Shown: one piece after another, positions 1-6,683 of the stretch
Numbering within the stretch: position 1 is the stretch's first letter
How the letters are laid out: each line of letters opens with the position of its first letter
Source of the DNA: Chloroflexota bacterium
GTDB lineage: Bacteria; Chloroflexota; Anaerolineae; B4-G1
Direction of reading: 5' to 3'
Assembly: GCA_011046405.1 (NCBI GenBank)
Contig: DSAR01000430.1
Coordinates: 1 to 14,607, forward strand
DNA length: 14,607 nt
Made by a program: the position numbers and the translations under genes
Notes under the pieces: model-generated
The model's database searches: none
Told to the model about the DNA's origin: nothing
What the model saw: the letters and a program-made list of their open reading frames with translations, nothing else

Positions 1-572
1 GCCATACCATGGAACCCCTCCTCATCACCCCTGCCAGTCGCGTCGGCCTCGTGATAGGCAAAGTCACCCTGAGCATCGTCGTCTCGGCCATCACCATTGG
101 CCTGTGGTCTTTGGATAGCCTGATCTACATTTCCCTTTTCACGATTATGCCTGCCACTGTCAGTTCCGCGCCGTTGTCTGGCGGTATCCAACTGGCCAAC
201 ATTGGATCGGCTATCGTGTGGCTGATGCTGCTGATGTTACCGCTGATGACGATGATCAACGGTTTCGTGGCCGCTGTCTGCACGGTCGCCAAGAATCAAC
301 GCGAGTCCAACCTGTTCTTGGGCCTTTTGCAGGTCTTCTTGCCCGGCCTGGCCCTGCTGGTCACCTTCGGCGTAGATGCCGCTCCTTCACTCGGTATGTA
401 TGCTTTGCCGATGGTTGGCGTCTTGATCGCTCTGCGCGATTTCTTCAGCGGCGGCGTGGCGCCCCAGGCACTGGCATTGACGTGGATTGCAGCGGCGGGG
501 TACGCCATGCTGTCTATTTTTCTGGCAGCCTACGTCTTCTCCCGCGAATGGGCCCTCATGCGCGGCGTGTGA
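1..572 (+). CDS. ABC-2 type transporter permease, C-terminal part (5' end outside window)
   Basis: The reading frame is open from the window edge, so the first ATG at position 9 is probably internal. The text just after it (EPLLITPASR...GK) matches the 'LEPLL.TP.SR..i..GK' segment of NatB/ABC-2 permeases, which lies well inside the full protein. About 187 residues are visible, mostly hydrophobic, with four or five likely membrane helices (roughly residues 18-45, 65-95, 103-120, 128-142 and 155-178) and a KNQRES segment between helices, where family members often have a similar charged stretch. Such permeases pair with an ATPase for export, often of Na+, drugs or lipids. The substrate cannot be read here and the ATPase must lie upstream if present. 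The gene ends at TGA 570-572 with no downstream partner on the same strand for 370 bp. Confidence 0.75.
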   Translation, partial: HTMEPLLITPASRVGLVIGKVTLSIVVSAITIGLWSLDSLIYISLFTIMPATVSSAPLSGGIQLANIGSAIVWLMLLMLPLMTMINGFVAAVCTVAKNQRESNLFLGLLQVFLPGLALLVTFGVDAAPSLGMYALPMVGVLIALRDFFSGGVAPQALALTWIAAAGYAMLSIFLAAYVFSREWALMRGV

Positions 573-611
573 GAATTCCCCAACCCCCGCGTCTATTCCC
601 CCTGGAATTCT
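572..611. other. Inverted repeat just after the permease stop
   Basis: AGAATTCC (572-579) pairs with GGAATTCT (604-611) across a C-rich 24-nt loop. It starts at the last base of the permease stop codon. A T-rich patch (TTGTATTTTTTG) follows about 25 bp later. It could help end transcription, but the long loop and the distance to the T run make it a weak terminator candidate. Confidence 0.25.
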
Positions 612-662
612 GTCTCACCCATCCAGACGGCCAAAGTTGTATTTTTTGCCCAGTAATGTTAA

Positions 663-679
663 GATAACAGAGTGTTATC
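663..679. other. Perfect 7-bp hairpin next to MITE copy 1
   Basis: GATAACA (663-669), GAG loop, TGTTATC (673-679). Its right arm overlaps the left flanking duplication of the adjacent palindromic element. It may be an old operator or terminator stem interrupted by the insertion, or chance. Confidence 0.25.
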
Positions 680-686
680 ACTCAGC

Positions 687-838
687 TTCATTATCCGACG
701 TCTCTGGATCACGGATGACACGAATGGACAAATGCCACGAATTTCGGCTTCTAGTTGTGAAAAGCATTCGTGAAATTCGTTTATTCGTGTAATTCGTGAT
801 CGAAAATCAGACTTTTGGCCACGAATGTCGGGCAGTAA
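687..838. mobile_element. MITE-like palindromic element, copy 1, with 10-bp target duplication
   Basis: This non-coding element of about 152 bp folds back on itself. The region 707-801 is one long imperfect palindrome, opening with GATCACGGATGACACGAATG and closing with its approximate complement ending CGTGATC. Outer ends are short terminal inverted repeats: ATCCGACGT near 693 on the left and ATGTCGGGCAG near 825 on the right. The 10 bp ATCACTCAGC occur immediately on both sides (677-686 and 839-848), as expected for a target-site duplication. A second copy of similar length lies at 6684-6835. No protein is encoded, so it would need a transposase from elsewhere. It fills most of the gap between the permease and the next gene. 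The rest of that gap (849-930) shows no clear promoter. End points are uncertain by one or two bases. Confidence 0.75.
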
Positions 839-944
839 ATCACTCAGCCACAAAGTGTGATGCAATGTCATGAAGTTAAGGGGAAACTAGACTTCGGAAG
901 TTTCAAAAGCGTGATAAGTGGGAATAGGGCAAGGAGGTGACCAA

Positions 945-1589
945 ATGGAAAGACTAAAGCGTTTCTGGGGAGCTTTCAAAGACGTAGCCATTCTCTTCTC
1001 GTTCATCGTCAATTTCGTGATGGTCATTTTGCTCATGGTGATCAGCGTCCCGGCCCTGCAGACGACCTTCGCCCTCAAGACCGGGCTGCTCGAACCGTTG
1101 TTGAACGACCTGGACGCCGCTTTCGTGGGTCTGGGAGAGGCGAGCATCGACGCCACGATCAACATCGACGAACAACTGCCCATCCAATTCGATTTGCCCC
1201 TGGACGAGACGCTGCCTGTCCAGTTCGATCTGGTGCTTCGACAGCACACGAGCGTGGTGTTGCAACAGCCCGTCCCTCTCTACGGTTTGCCGGCCCAGTT
1301 CAACCTGCCTGGCGGCGGCGGCGTGATCAACGGCAACGTCTCTCTCTCCTTGCCGGCCGGGTTGCAACTCCCGGTCAGCCTGGACCTCGTCGTGCCGGTC
1401 AGCCAGACGATTCCGGTGCACATGCTCGTGCCGGTCAGCCAGACGATCCCCGTGCGCATGGAGGTGCCTGTCCACATTCCTCTGGGGGAGTCGGGACTCG
1501 ATCCGGTCGTATACGATCTGCGCAGCGCCATTCGACCGGCGCGGCAACAAATCGAGGCATTGCCCGACGGCATCGAATTATTCAAATGA
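945..1589 (+). CDS. Single-pass membrane protein with beta-type repeats, unknown function
   Basis: The start is ATG 945, chosen over the upstream in-frame codon at 918 because a strong AAGGAGGTGA ribosome site sits at 931-940, four bases before it. The 214-residue product has a basic N-terminus (MERLKRFWGAFK), one membrane helix at about residues 14-37, then an outside part rich in short alternating hydrophobic strands: LPIQFDLPL, LPVQFDLVL, LPAQFNLP, LQLPVSLDLVVPV. It includes a nearly exact 12-residue tandem, VPVSQTIPVHML / VPVSQTIPVRME. The pattern suggests a repetitive beta structure on the cell surface or periplasmic face. I do not recognise a named family. The gene is followed 22 bp later by a methyltransferase gene on the same strand, so the two are probably one operon. 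Confidence 0.8.
   Translation: MERLKRFWGAFKDVAILFSFIVNFVMVILLMVISVPALQTTFALKTGLLEPLLNDLDAAFVGLGEASIDATINIDEQLPIQFDLPLDETLPVQFDLVLRQHTSVVLQQPVPLYGLPAQFNLPGGGGVINGNVSLSLPAGLQLPVSLDLVVPVSQTIPVHMLVPVSQTIPVRMEVPVHIPLGESGLDPVVYDLRSAIRPARQQIEALPDGIELFK
1392..1463 (+). repeat. Two 36-bp tandem repeats inside the membrane-protein gene
   Basis: Two adjacent in-frame units (1392-1427 and 1428-1463) begin GTGCCGGTCAGCCAGACGAT and differ at only a few positions, mostly near the 3' end of the unit. They encode VPVSQTIPV plus three variable residues and extend the beta-strand repeat by whole units. Confidence 0.85.
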
Positions 1590-1611
1590 CTCAAATGACA
1601 AGGAGTGTGAT

Positions 1612-2556
1612 TTGACGACTCAATCCCCATTGCCCCCGCCGCCGACACGGTCGGTCACTGATCGGCCGATCTGTGATTACGAAGGTTCCGCCTACCGCAC
1701 CGAGTTTTGGGTGGCGGAACGGGCGTACGAGGACGCCGCTGAGCGGGTGGCGCTCTCTCACATGTTGCCGCCGACGGGACGCCGCTTGATCGAGATCGGC
1801 GCCGGTTACGGCCGCTTGGCAGATCTGTACAGCGGTTACGACGAGGTGCTCTTTTTCGACTACGCATTCTCGCAACTTCAACAGGCGCAGGAGATGTGGG
1901 GGCAGTGCGGCCCCGGCGGGCGACCCCGCTACGTCTACGTCGCCGGCGATTTCTACCAACTACCCTTTGCCCCTGGCCTTTTCGACACCGTCACGAGCAT
2001 TCGCACGCTCCACCACGCCGCCGACGCCCCGGCGGTTTTGCGGGGCGTTGGGCAGATCGTGGCGCCGGGCGGGACGTTCGTCCTGGAATTCGCCAACAAA
2101 CGGAATCTGAAGGCGATCCTGCGCTATCTATTGCGGCGCCAATCCTGGTCCCCCTTCGACCGGGAACCGGTCGAATTCGTGGCGTTGAACTTTGACTTCC
2201 ACCCGGCCTGGATTGCAGAACAGTTGACGCGAGCGGGCATGCAGGTTGAGGCCCAACGTGCCGTTTCTTATCTGCGCCTGGGTCTTCTCAAACGGGCGGC
2301 GCCGACGAGCCTGCTCCTCGCCCTGGAGCGATGGCTCCAGCCGACGGGGGCCGTGTGCCAGTTGTCGCCCAGCGCATTCGTGCGCTGCGTGGCAGCCGGT
2401 GATAAGCCCCCGGCGCTTGAGGGTGCCTTTTTCCGCTGCCTGGTTTGTGGGTCCACGATGCTGCTCGAAGAGACGGACGCGCTCTCCTGCACCGATTGTG
2501 GCCATCGTTTCGAGATAAGGGACGGCATATACGATTTCAAAGTACCTTCTCGATAA
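1612..2556 (+). CDS. Class I SAM-dependent methyltransferase with C-terminal zinc ribbon
   Basis: The 314-residue protein probably starts at TTG 1612: AAGGAG at 1600-1605 is six bases upstream, and the next ATG (residue 51) would remove the region leading into the SAM-binding motif. Motif I is LIEIGAGYG (residues 59-67). An acidic residue after the second strand (FFDYAFSQL), the GDFYQLPF motif and VAPGGTFVLEF complete a Rossmann methyltransferase of about 200 residues. The C-terminus carries CLVC (276-279) and CTDC (293-296), followed by HRFEIRDGIYDF. This resembles a Trm112-like zinc ribbon, a domain known to accompany methyltransferases. The substrate is not evident. It is 22 bp downstream of the repeat membrane protein and likely co-transcribed with it. 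The family call is firm; the function is open. Confidence 0.85.
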   Translation: MTTQSPLPPPPTRSVTDRPICDYEGSAYRTEFWVAERAYEDAAERVALSHMLPPTGRRLIEIGAGYGRLADLYSGYDEVLFFDYAFSQLQQAQEMWGQCGPGGRPRYVYVAGDFYQLPFAPGLFDTVTSIRTLHHAADAPAVLRGVGQIVAPGGTFVLEFANKRNLKAILRYLLRRQSWSPFDREPVEFVALNFDFHPAWIAEQLTRAGMQVEAQRAVSYLRLGLLKRAAPTSLLLALERWLQPTGAVCQLSPSAFVRCVAAGDKPPALEGAFFRCLVCGSTMLLEETDALSCTDCGHRFEIRDGIYDFKVPSR

Positions 2557-2654
2557 GTCGGGGGAAAAGTAGGGCGGAATGGGGCATTCCGCTTTACATT
2601 ACCCCGGTTTATGGAGATGATACGATTTCAAGTCTGTTGGAGAGGGGATGTGAG

Positions 2655-3083
2655 ATGAGCGCCAGAAACTACCAGGCCCTATTTGCCGATTTGATCTTCA
2701 ACGAACAGGGAGAACCGCTGAAAGTCGTTCTTGTGGGGCAGACGCCCCATTATGCGATTCCCGACGAGGGATTCTTGCGTCACGTCGAGGCAGAGCATGT
2801 CGACCGGCAGATCGTGGACATGATGCAAGAACACGTCCAGTCGATGCGTGATATGGTCACCGAGGGCGTGATCCACATGCTGGGTGAAGAAGATCTCTTC
2901 ACCCGCGCATCTATCGAACACGCCATCGACAACATGGATCGGATCCTGGAACCGGGAGCGGTAGACACCGACGAATTGCGCACCGCCCTGTGGATGACCG
3001 GTTTCCGCGCCACCGTCGACGTCCACGGCGACGTGCTCCACCTGGAAATTCCCGGTTCGGCAAGAGATGAAGAGGATCTCTGA
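2655..3083 (+). CDS. Hypothetical protein, 142 residues
   Basis: I do not recognise this family. The frame is open upstream to 2445, but that part overlaps the methyltransferase gene. ATG 2655 has a purine-rich GAGAGGGG (about 2640-2646) eight bases before it, giving a product that begins MSARNYQALFADLIF. It is soluble, acidic and helix-rich in the middle (HVDRQIVDMMQEHVQSMRDMVTEG) and ends in a charged tail (GSARDEEDL). There is no signal peptide, membrane helix or cysteine pair. It lies 98 bp after the methyltransferase and about 150 bp before amrB, so it may be a single-gene unit or a late member of the upstream operon. Confidence 0.65.
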   Translation: MSARNYQALFADLIFNEQGEPLKVVLVGQTPHYAIPDEGFLRHVEAEHVDRQIVDMMQEHVQSMRDMVTEGVIHMLGEEDLFTRASIEHAIDNMDRILEPGAVDTDELRTALWMTGFRATVDVHGDVLHLEIPGSARDEEDL

Positions 3084-3134
3084 AGTGAGTGGGAAATTTC
3101 CGGGTCGCTAGGATTGATATACCGCTCCGAGGCG

Positions 3135-3150
3135 GCGGATTGTGATCCGC
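3135..3150. other. Small GC-rich hairpin upstream of amrB
   Basis: GCGGAT (3135-3140), TGTG loop, ATCCGC (3145-3150). It lies between the 142-residue gene and amrB. There is no T run, so it is not a standard terminator. It could be a weak terminator, an operator or chance. Confidence 0.25.
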
Positions 3151-3233
3151 ACTGCACACGTATGGAGAGCAGAGACATTCGCTAACTGCACAGGTTGAAA
3201 CATGTACAAACGATAGTGATCAGGAGGTGTCGT

Positions 3234-4034
3234 ATGTCTGGTTTACCCATTCGCCGGGCTACTGTGGCCGGTCACTTTTACCCCAGCGATCCGGACCAGT
3301 TGCGCCGGACGGTCCGGGGATATATGGCCGAGGCGCAGCTCCCCCAGGATCTAGGTGACGTCCGGGCCGTCATCGCCCCCCACGCCGGTTACGTCTACTC
3401 CGGTCCTACGGCGGGATACGCTTTCAAGGCCCTGGCCGAACTACCCGAAAAATCTCGGACCGTCTTTTTGATGGGACCGGCTCATCGTGTTTACGTCGCC
3501 GGCGTCGCGTTGGGGAGCTACTCCGCTTTCCAAACGCCGCTGGGGGCGGTTCTCATCGCCGTGGATCGCGTCGGAGATATGCTGGACAGCGCCAACCTCT
3601 ACACGCACGCCCGAGAAGCCCACGCTTCTGAGCACTGTCTCGAGGTCGAGGTACCATTCTTGCAGGAAGCGCTGTCCGATTTTCAGTTGATCCCCATGCT
3701 GTTCGGCGACGTCGATCCCAAACGAGTCGCCGCCGACTTGATTGACCGCGTCGGTCCCAATGACCTGATCGTCGTCTCCAGCGACCTTAGCCATTACCAT
3801 CCACACGAGCAGGCGCAAAGGATCGACCAGGCGTTTCTGGACGCACTGTTGGCGGGGAACGAGCGGGGCGTGATCGAAGGAGAGGCCTGCGGCAGCGCAC
3901 CGACCGTGGCGCTGATGGAAATCGCCCGCCAAAAGGGCTGGTCGCCCCGGTTGCTGGATTACCGGACCTCCGGCGACACGGCCGGGGACAAGCTTGAGGT
4001 CGTCGGCTACAGCGCCGTGGCATATACCCGTTGA
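3234..4034 (+). CDS. amrB: AmmeMemoRadiSam system protein B (MEMO family)
   Basis: The start is ATG 3234, with AGGAGGTG at 3222-3229; an in-frame TTG at 3195 has no such site. The 266-residue product matches the MEMO family along its length: RRATVAGHFYP at the N-terminus, APHAGYVYSGPTAGYAF (His50), GPAHR (His84), SEHCLEVEVPFLQ (132-144), SSDLSHYHP (His187), EACGSAPT (Cys219) and TSGDTAG...VVGYS near the end. In human MEMO1 the equivalent His49, His81, His192 and Cys244 line a metal site, and all four have counterparts here. The bacterial family is related to extradiol dioxygenases and is normally encoded with an AMMECR1 protein and a radical-SAM protein in a system of unknown function. The AMMECR1 partner lies 146 bp downstream. 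Confidence 0.93.
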   Translation: MSGLPIRRATVAGHFYPSDPDQLRRTVRGYMAEAQLPQDLGDVRAVIAPHAGYVYSGPTAGYAFKALAELPEKSRTVFLMGPAHRVYVAGVALGSYSAFQTPLGAVLIAVDRVGDMLDSANLYTHAREAHASEHCLEVEVPFLQEALSDFQLIPMLFGDVDPKRVAADLIDRVGPNDLIVVSSDLSHYHPHEQAQRIDQAFLDALLAGNERGVIEGEACGSAPTVALMEIARQKGWSPRLLDYRTSGDTAGDKLEVVGYSAVAYTR

Positions 4035-4083
4035 CTTTATGGAAGACGTTACGACCGGACATTTTGCAGATCGTGTGAGATTG

Positions 4084-4162
4084 TGATCTGACGAATGGAC
4101 GAATGGCACGAATCTGATCAAACATCGGACAAGCAAGTTTTGGTCAAAAACGCCCCGTAGCA
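4084..4162. repeat. Possible decayed relative of the 152-bp MITE
   Basis: The stretch between amrB and amrA contains TGACGAATGGACGAATGGCACGAAT (about 4089-4113, given here only to show the ACGAATGG iteration), close to the left arm of the elements at 687 and 6684. It then runs into AAGTTTTGGTCA...GCCCCGTAGCAA, loosely like their right end. If this reading is right, most of the right arm has been deleted. No convincing flanking duplication was seen. Confidence 0.3.
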
Positions 4163-4180
4163 AATGGAAGGATAGAAGAA

Positions 4181-4747
4181 ATGGCCCTCACGTCCGAAGA
4201 AAAGCAAATCCTCATCCAGGTAGCCCGGGAAGCGATTGCTCGGGCCGTCCACGGACGAGAAGCGCCCGCCATCGACCTGGACACTATCCCCGATACCCTG
4301 AAGCGAGATGGCGCCAGTTTCGTCACCCTGACCGAGCATGGCTCGCTGCGAGGCTGTATCGGTTCGTTGGAGGCCCGGCGTCCGTTGATCGTCGACGTCC
4401 GCGAAAACGCCGTCGCCGCCGCCCTCCACGATCCTCGCTTTCCGACGGTGCAACCTCACGAGTTGGGCGATCTGAAAGTCGAAGTCTCGGTGCTCAGCGA
4501 AGCGCAACCGCTGGCATACGAGGACGCCGAAGACCTGATCGCCCAACTGCGTCCCGGTGTGGATGGCGTTGTGATCGAGCAAGGTTGGAACCGGGCGACG
4601 TTCTTGCCCCAGGTCTGGGAGAAAATCCCTGATCCCCATCAATTTATGGAACATCTGTGCCGCAAGGCTCACTTGCCGCTGGACGCCTACCGGGACCCCG
4701 GGCTCGATGTGTACACTTACCAGGTGGATAAATTCGAGGAATCGTAG
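4181..4747 (+). CDS. amrA: AmmeMemoRadiSam system protein A (AMMECR1 domain)
   Basis: The ATG at 4181 follows GGAAGGA (4166-4172). The 188-residue protein is the usual size for a bacterial AMMECR1-domain protein. It has the hallmark LRGCIGS (residues 56-62), RENAVAAALHDPRFP, and the C-terminal GVVIEQGWNRATFLPQVWE with HLCRKAHL. AMMECR1 is a small cytoplasmic alpha/beta fold of unknown biochemical role. The invariant LRGCIG cysteine (Cys59) is present. It follows amrB on the same strand, but the 146-bp gap with possible repeat debris means co-transcription is not certain. No radical-SAM partner gene is present in the window. Confidence 0.93.
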   Translation: MALTSEEKQILIQVAREAIARAVHGREAPAIDLDTIPDTLKRDGASFVTLTEHGSLRGCIGSLEARRPLIVDVRENAVAAALHDPRFPTVQPHELGDLKVEVSVLSEAQPLAYEDAEDLIAQLRPGVDGVVIEQGWNRATFLPQVWEKIPDPHQFMEHLCRKAHLPLDAYRDPGLDVYTYQVDKFEES

Positions 4748-4756
4748 CTTCCCAGG

Positions 4757-4820
4757 TTGACCACGGATTTCACGGATTTTTCTTCTTCCAGTTCGTGTCA
4801 GACCGTGAAATCTGCGTCAA
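4757..4820. terminator. Long hairpin between convergent amrA and the glycosylase gene
   Basis: TTGACCACGGATTTCACGG (4757-4775) pairs with CCGTGAAATCTGCGTCAA (4803-4820), with only a couple of mismatches or gaps. The loop is about 27 nt and pyrimidine-rich (TTTTTCTTCTTCC). It starts nine bases after the amrA stop and overlaps the stop codon of the minus-strand glycosylase gene (4817-4819). Its position suggests a shared terminator. Its wording (ACGGATTTCACGGATT) resembles the palindromic intergenic repeats in this window, so it may have begun as one of them. Confidence 0.55.
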
Positions 4821-5506
4821 CTCACGTTCAGTTCCCGGCACAAGCGGGCCAGGTGGTCCAGGGCTCGCTCGACACGGGCTTGGTTCTCCGGCTGGTTGAG
4901 CCACAGGCTGACGCCGCTGGGGTGGGGCAGGGGCACGATCCAGTAACCGGCGCCCACGGACGTTTGCTGTCCGCCCACGGACGTTTGCTGTCCGCCCACG
5001 GACGTTTGCTGTCCGCCGCGTCGAACCTCGCCCACGACGTCACTCAGGCGGACGCGCCCTAAGAAGCGGCGCACCGCCAGCCCGCCCACCGGCGCGAGTA
5101 TCTCCGGGCGCACCAGCGCCAATTCCTGTGCCAGGAAAGGTGCGCACAATTTCTGCTCCGCCCGCGTGGGCGCTCGATCCCCTTTGCTGCCGGGCGCTCG
5201 TCCGGGGTAACACTTGGTCACGGCCGAGAGATATTGCGTCGATCGAAACACGTCTTCTTCCCAACCGGCCTGGGCCAACCACTGGAAAAGGCGCGTGCCA
5301 GAACTCCCGTTAAAGGGACGGCCTACCTCAGTTTCTGTGATGCCCGGCGCCTGTCCCACTAACATTACCCGCGCTGTGGCTGGCCCGGAGAAGACCGCGC
5401 CGGGCGCGACGTTATATCCCTGCTCGATACAAAGTCGACACGCTCGCATCCGGTCGTGGAGCGCGGCGAGTTCAGTTTCGGCGGTCAAGCGCTCCGCTTC
5501 AGCCAT
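4817..5506 (-). CDS. Uracil-DNA glycosylase family protein (iron-sulfur type) with in-frame repeat expansion
   Basis: The ATG (5504-5506) follows a GAGGGGGA ribosome site and overlaps the stop of the upstream methyltransferase gene by 8 bp, so translation is probably coupled. The 229-residue product has the layout of iron-sulfur uracil-DNA glycosylases. CRLC (23-26), Cys99 (TKCYPG) and Cys121 (KLCAPFL) are the likely 4Fe-4S ligands. Motif 1 is GQAPGITETEVGRPFNGSSG (51-70), closest to family 4. Motif 2 is HPSG (195-198). Such enzymes excise uracil from DNA. Family-4 members normally have a Val where Asn66 stands, so substrate range may differ. A 7-residue unit, GGQQTSV, is present three times (164-184) just before the active-site strand WIVPLPHPSG. 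Confidence 0.8.
   Translation of the reverse strand: MAEAERLTAETELAALHDRMRACRLCIEQGYNVAPGAVFSGPATARVMLVGQAPGITETEVGRPFNGSSGTRLFQWLAQAGWEEDVFRSTQYLSAVTKCYPGRAPGSKGDRAPTRAEQKLCAPFLAQELALVRPEILAPVGGLAVRRFLGRVRLSDVVGEVRRGGQQTSVGGQQTSVGGQQTSVGAGYWIVPLPHPSGVSLWLNQPENQARVERALDHLARLCRELNVS
4953..5015 (-). repeat. Three perfect 21-bp tandem repeats in the glycosylase gene
   Basis: The unit CCCACGGACGTTTGCTGTCCG (plus-strand text, 21 bp) occurs at 4953-4973, 4974-4994 and 4995-5015 without a mismatch. Because 21 is a multiple of three, the frame is kept and the protein gains whole GGQQTSV units. Perfect identity points to a recent expansion by slippage or unequal recombination. An assembly artefact is also possible. 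Confidence 0.95.
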
Positions 5507-6329
5507 CCGTCCCCCTCTTCTGTGCGACGATCAGCACCCGCCCCGTCTGCACGGCTGATCCCACGAGTTGCTCGTCTTTCCCGGCATCCGGACCCGAGCG
5601 TCGGCCTGCGTCGTAAACAGCCAGGGGCGCCAGCCCGGCCTCTTCCAACAGGCCACGTAGCACGTCTATGGGATACCCCCGTTGTACGTGGGTCTCGAGA
5701 AATCGCTCCCAGACCCCCTCTCCCAGCCGGATGAAGCCGTGAAAGGTCAGCGTGTTGATCGCTCGTTCGTGGTCCCAGCGCGTGCGCCCGGCGATGAACA
5801 GATCCTCCGAATCGTACTGGATGAAATCGTGGCTGTTCCACTCCTCCGCCAGGCCATATAAGGTGTTCACGTCGAAGATGTAGAGCCCGCCTGGCCGCAA
5901 CACGTCGGCCACGCACCGGAAAGCGGCCGCTAGATCCGCCTCTTCCAGGAGGTAATTGAGGCTATCGTACATACAAGTGACCAGATCGGCCGCCGGTCGC
6001 CCGTCCTCGGGGAGAGAAAAATCGCGCATGTCGGCCTCAATTAGCGTGACCGATTGCGCGCTACTGCTCGTCGCATCTGCCTGGGCCACGCGCTGGCGAG
6101 CCTGATCCAACATATACGGCGAGCGATCCACCCCCGTGACCTGGTATCCGGCCTCGGCGAACGCGGCCACGGCGATACCGGTGCCGCAGGCTACGTCGAC
6201 CACGTGCTCGATTTGCTCCAGCCCGTGGACGTCGGCCAGATGGCGCATGCGGCCAGCCATCCGCTCGGCGAAGTAGCCCCAACCGGCCAGATCGTAAATA
6301 GCTGATAAAGCTTGATAAGGTTTCGTCAT
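5499..6329 (-). CDS. Class I SAM-dependent methyltransferase
   Basis: The start is ATG 6327-6329, preceded by AGGAG (minus strand, 6335-6339) five bases away. The open frame extends further up to 6410, but that part is repeat DNA (see 6351-6606). The 276-residue protein opens MTKPYQALSAIYDLAGW, a common start for small-molecule or SmtA-like methyltransferases. It shows motif I VVDVACGTGIA (43-53), the acidic end of strand 2 (VTGVDRSPYML), EADMRDFSLP, and CMYDSLNYLLEEADL with LRPGGLYIFDVNT. The C-terminal third is beta-rich and would bind the acceptor, which cannot be read. Its TGA overlaps the ATG of the glycosylase gene (ATGGCTGA), so the two are one operon. Confidence 0.87.
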   Translation of the reverse strand: MTKPYQALSAIYDLAGWGYFAERMAGRMRHLADVHGLEQIEHVVDVACGTGIAVAAFAEAGYQVTGVDRSPYMLDQARQRVAQADATSSSAQSVTLIEADMRDFSLPEDGRPAADLVTCMYDSLNYLLEEADLAAAFRCVADVLRPGGLYIFDVNTLYGLAEEWNSHDFIQYDSEDLFIAGRTRWDHERAINTLTFHGFIRLGEGVWERFLETHVQRGYPIDVLRGLLEEAGLAPLAVYDAGRRSGPDAGKDEQLVGSAVQTGRVLIVAQKRGTDG

Positions 6330-6350
6330 ATCATCTCCTAACCTGGACGA

Positions 6351-6606
6351 GCCAGATCCAATAAGGAATCGTTGACCGCCAAATTCTTGCTTGCTGTGCA
6401 GGGATATCATTGGTTAGGCCCTAACCTGGCAGGAGCCGCTGCGCTTCCAAGCCAGAACCAATAAAGGAGCCATTGATCGCCAAATTCTTGCTCGACGTGC
6501 AAGGACCTATCCCGGACAAGCCGGAACCAATAAAGAGTTTCTCGTATGCAAAATTCTTGCACAAAAAACGAGAATTTCATTATAGGCACTGTCGGTTAGG
6601 CCCTGT
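6351..6606. repeat. Three degenerate direct repeats upstream of the methyltransferase
   Basis: A core of about 70 bp recurs three times. GCCAGATCCAATAAGG, GCCAGAACCAATAAAGG and GCCGGAACCAATAAAG begin near 6351, 6451 and 6520. Each is followed about 20-30 bp later by AAATTCTTGC (6381, 6482, 6551) and GTGCA(A/G)GGA-like text in the first two. Spacing is about 100 and 69 bp; the first interval contains an extra 30 bp. GGTTAGGCCCT closes the first and third blocks (6412 and 6594); the first occurrence continues into a hairpin GGTTAG-GCC-CTAACC (6412-6426). The repeats lie upstream of the minus-strand methyltransferase, in its leader region. The remainder of the 6330-6683 gap shows a possible -10 box on the minus strand (TATAAT, 6579-6584) without a clear -35. 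Confidence 0.7.
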
Positions 6607-6683
6607 AGCACTGTAGTGTTGAGGGCCATATTGTATTGCAGACTCAAGGGTACGTCAAGGGCGTCTCCTCATCAGGCGCTTTT

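Noticed and set aside
918..944. Upstream start for the repeat membrane protein
   Set aside because: It would place the strong AAGGAGGTGA ribosome site inside the coding region; ATG 945 is correctly spaced from it.
4953..5015. CRISPR-like short repeats
   Set aside because: The units are directly adjacent with no spacers, are 21 bp long and are in frame within a glycosylase gene.
6407..6589. Small minus-strand open frame of 60 codons upstream of the methyltransferase
   Set aside because: It runs wholly through the degenerate direct repeats, has no ribosome site, and its peptide repeats simply mirror the DNA repeats.
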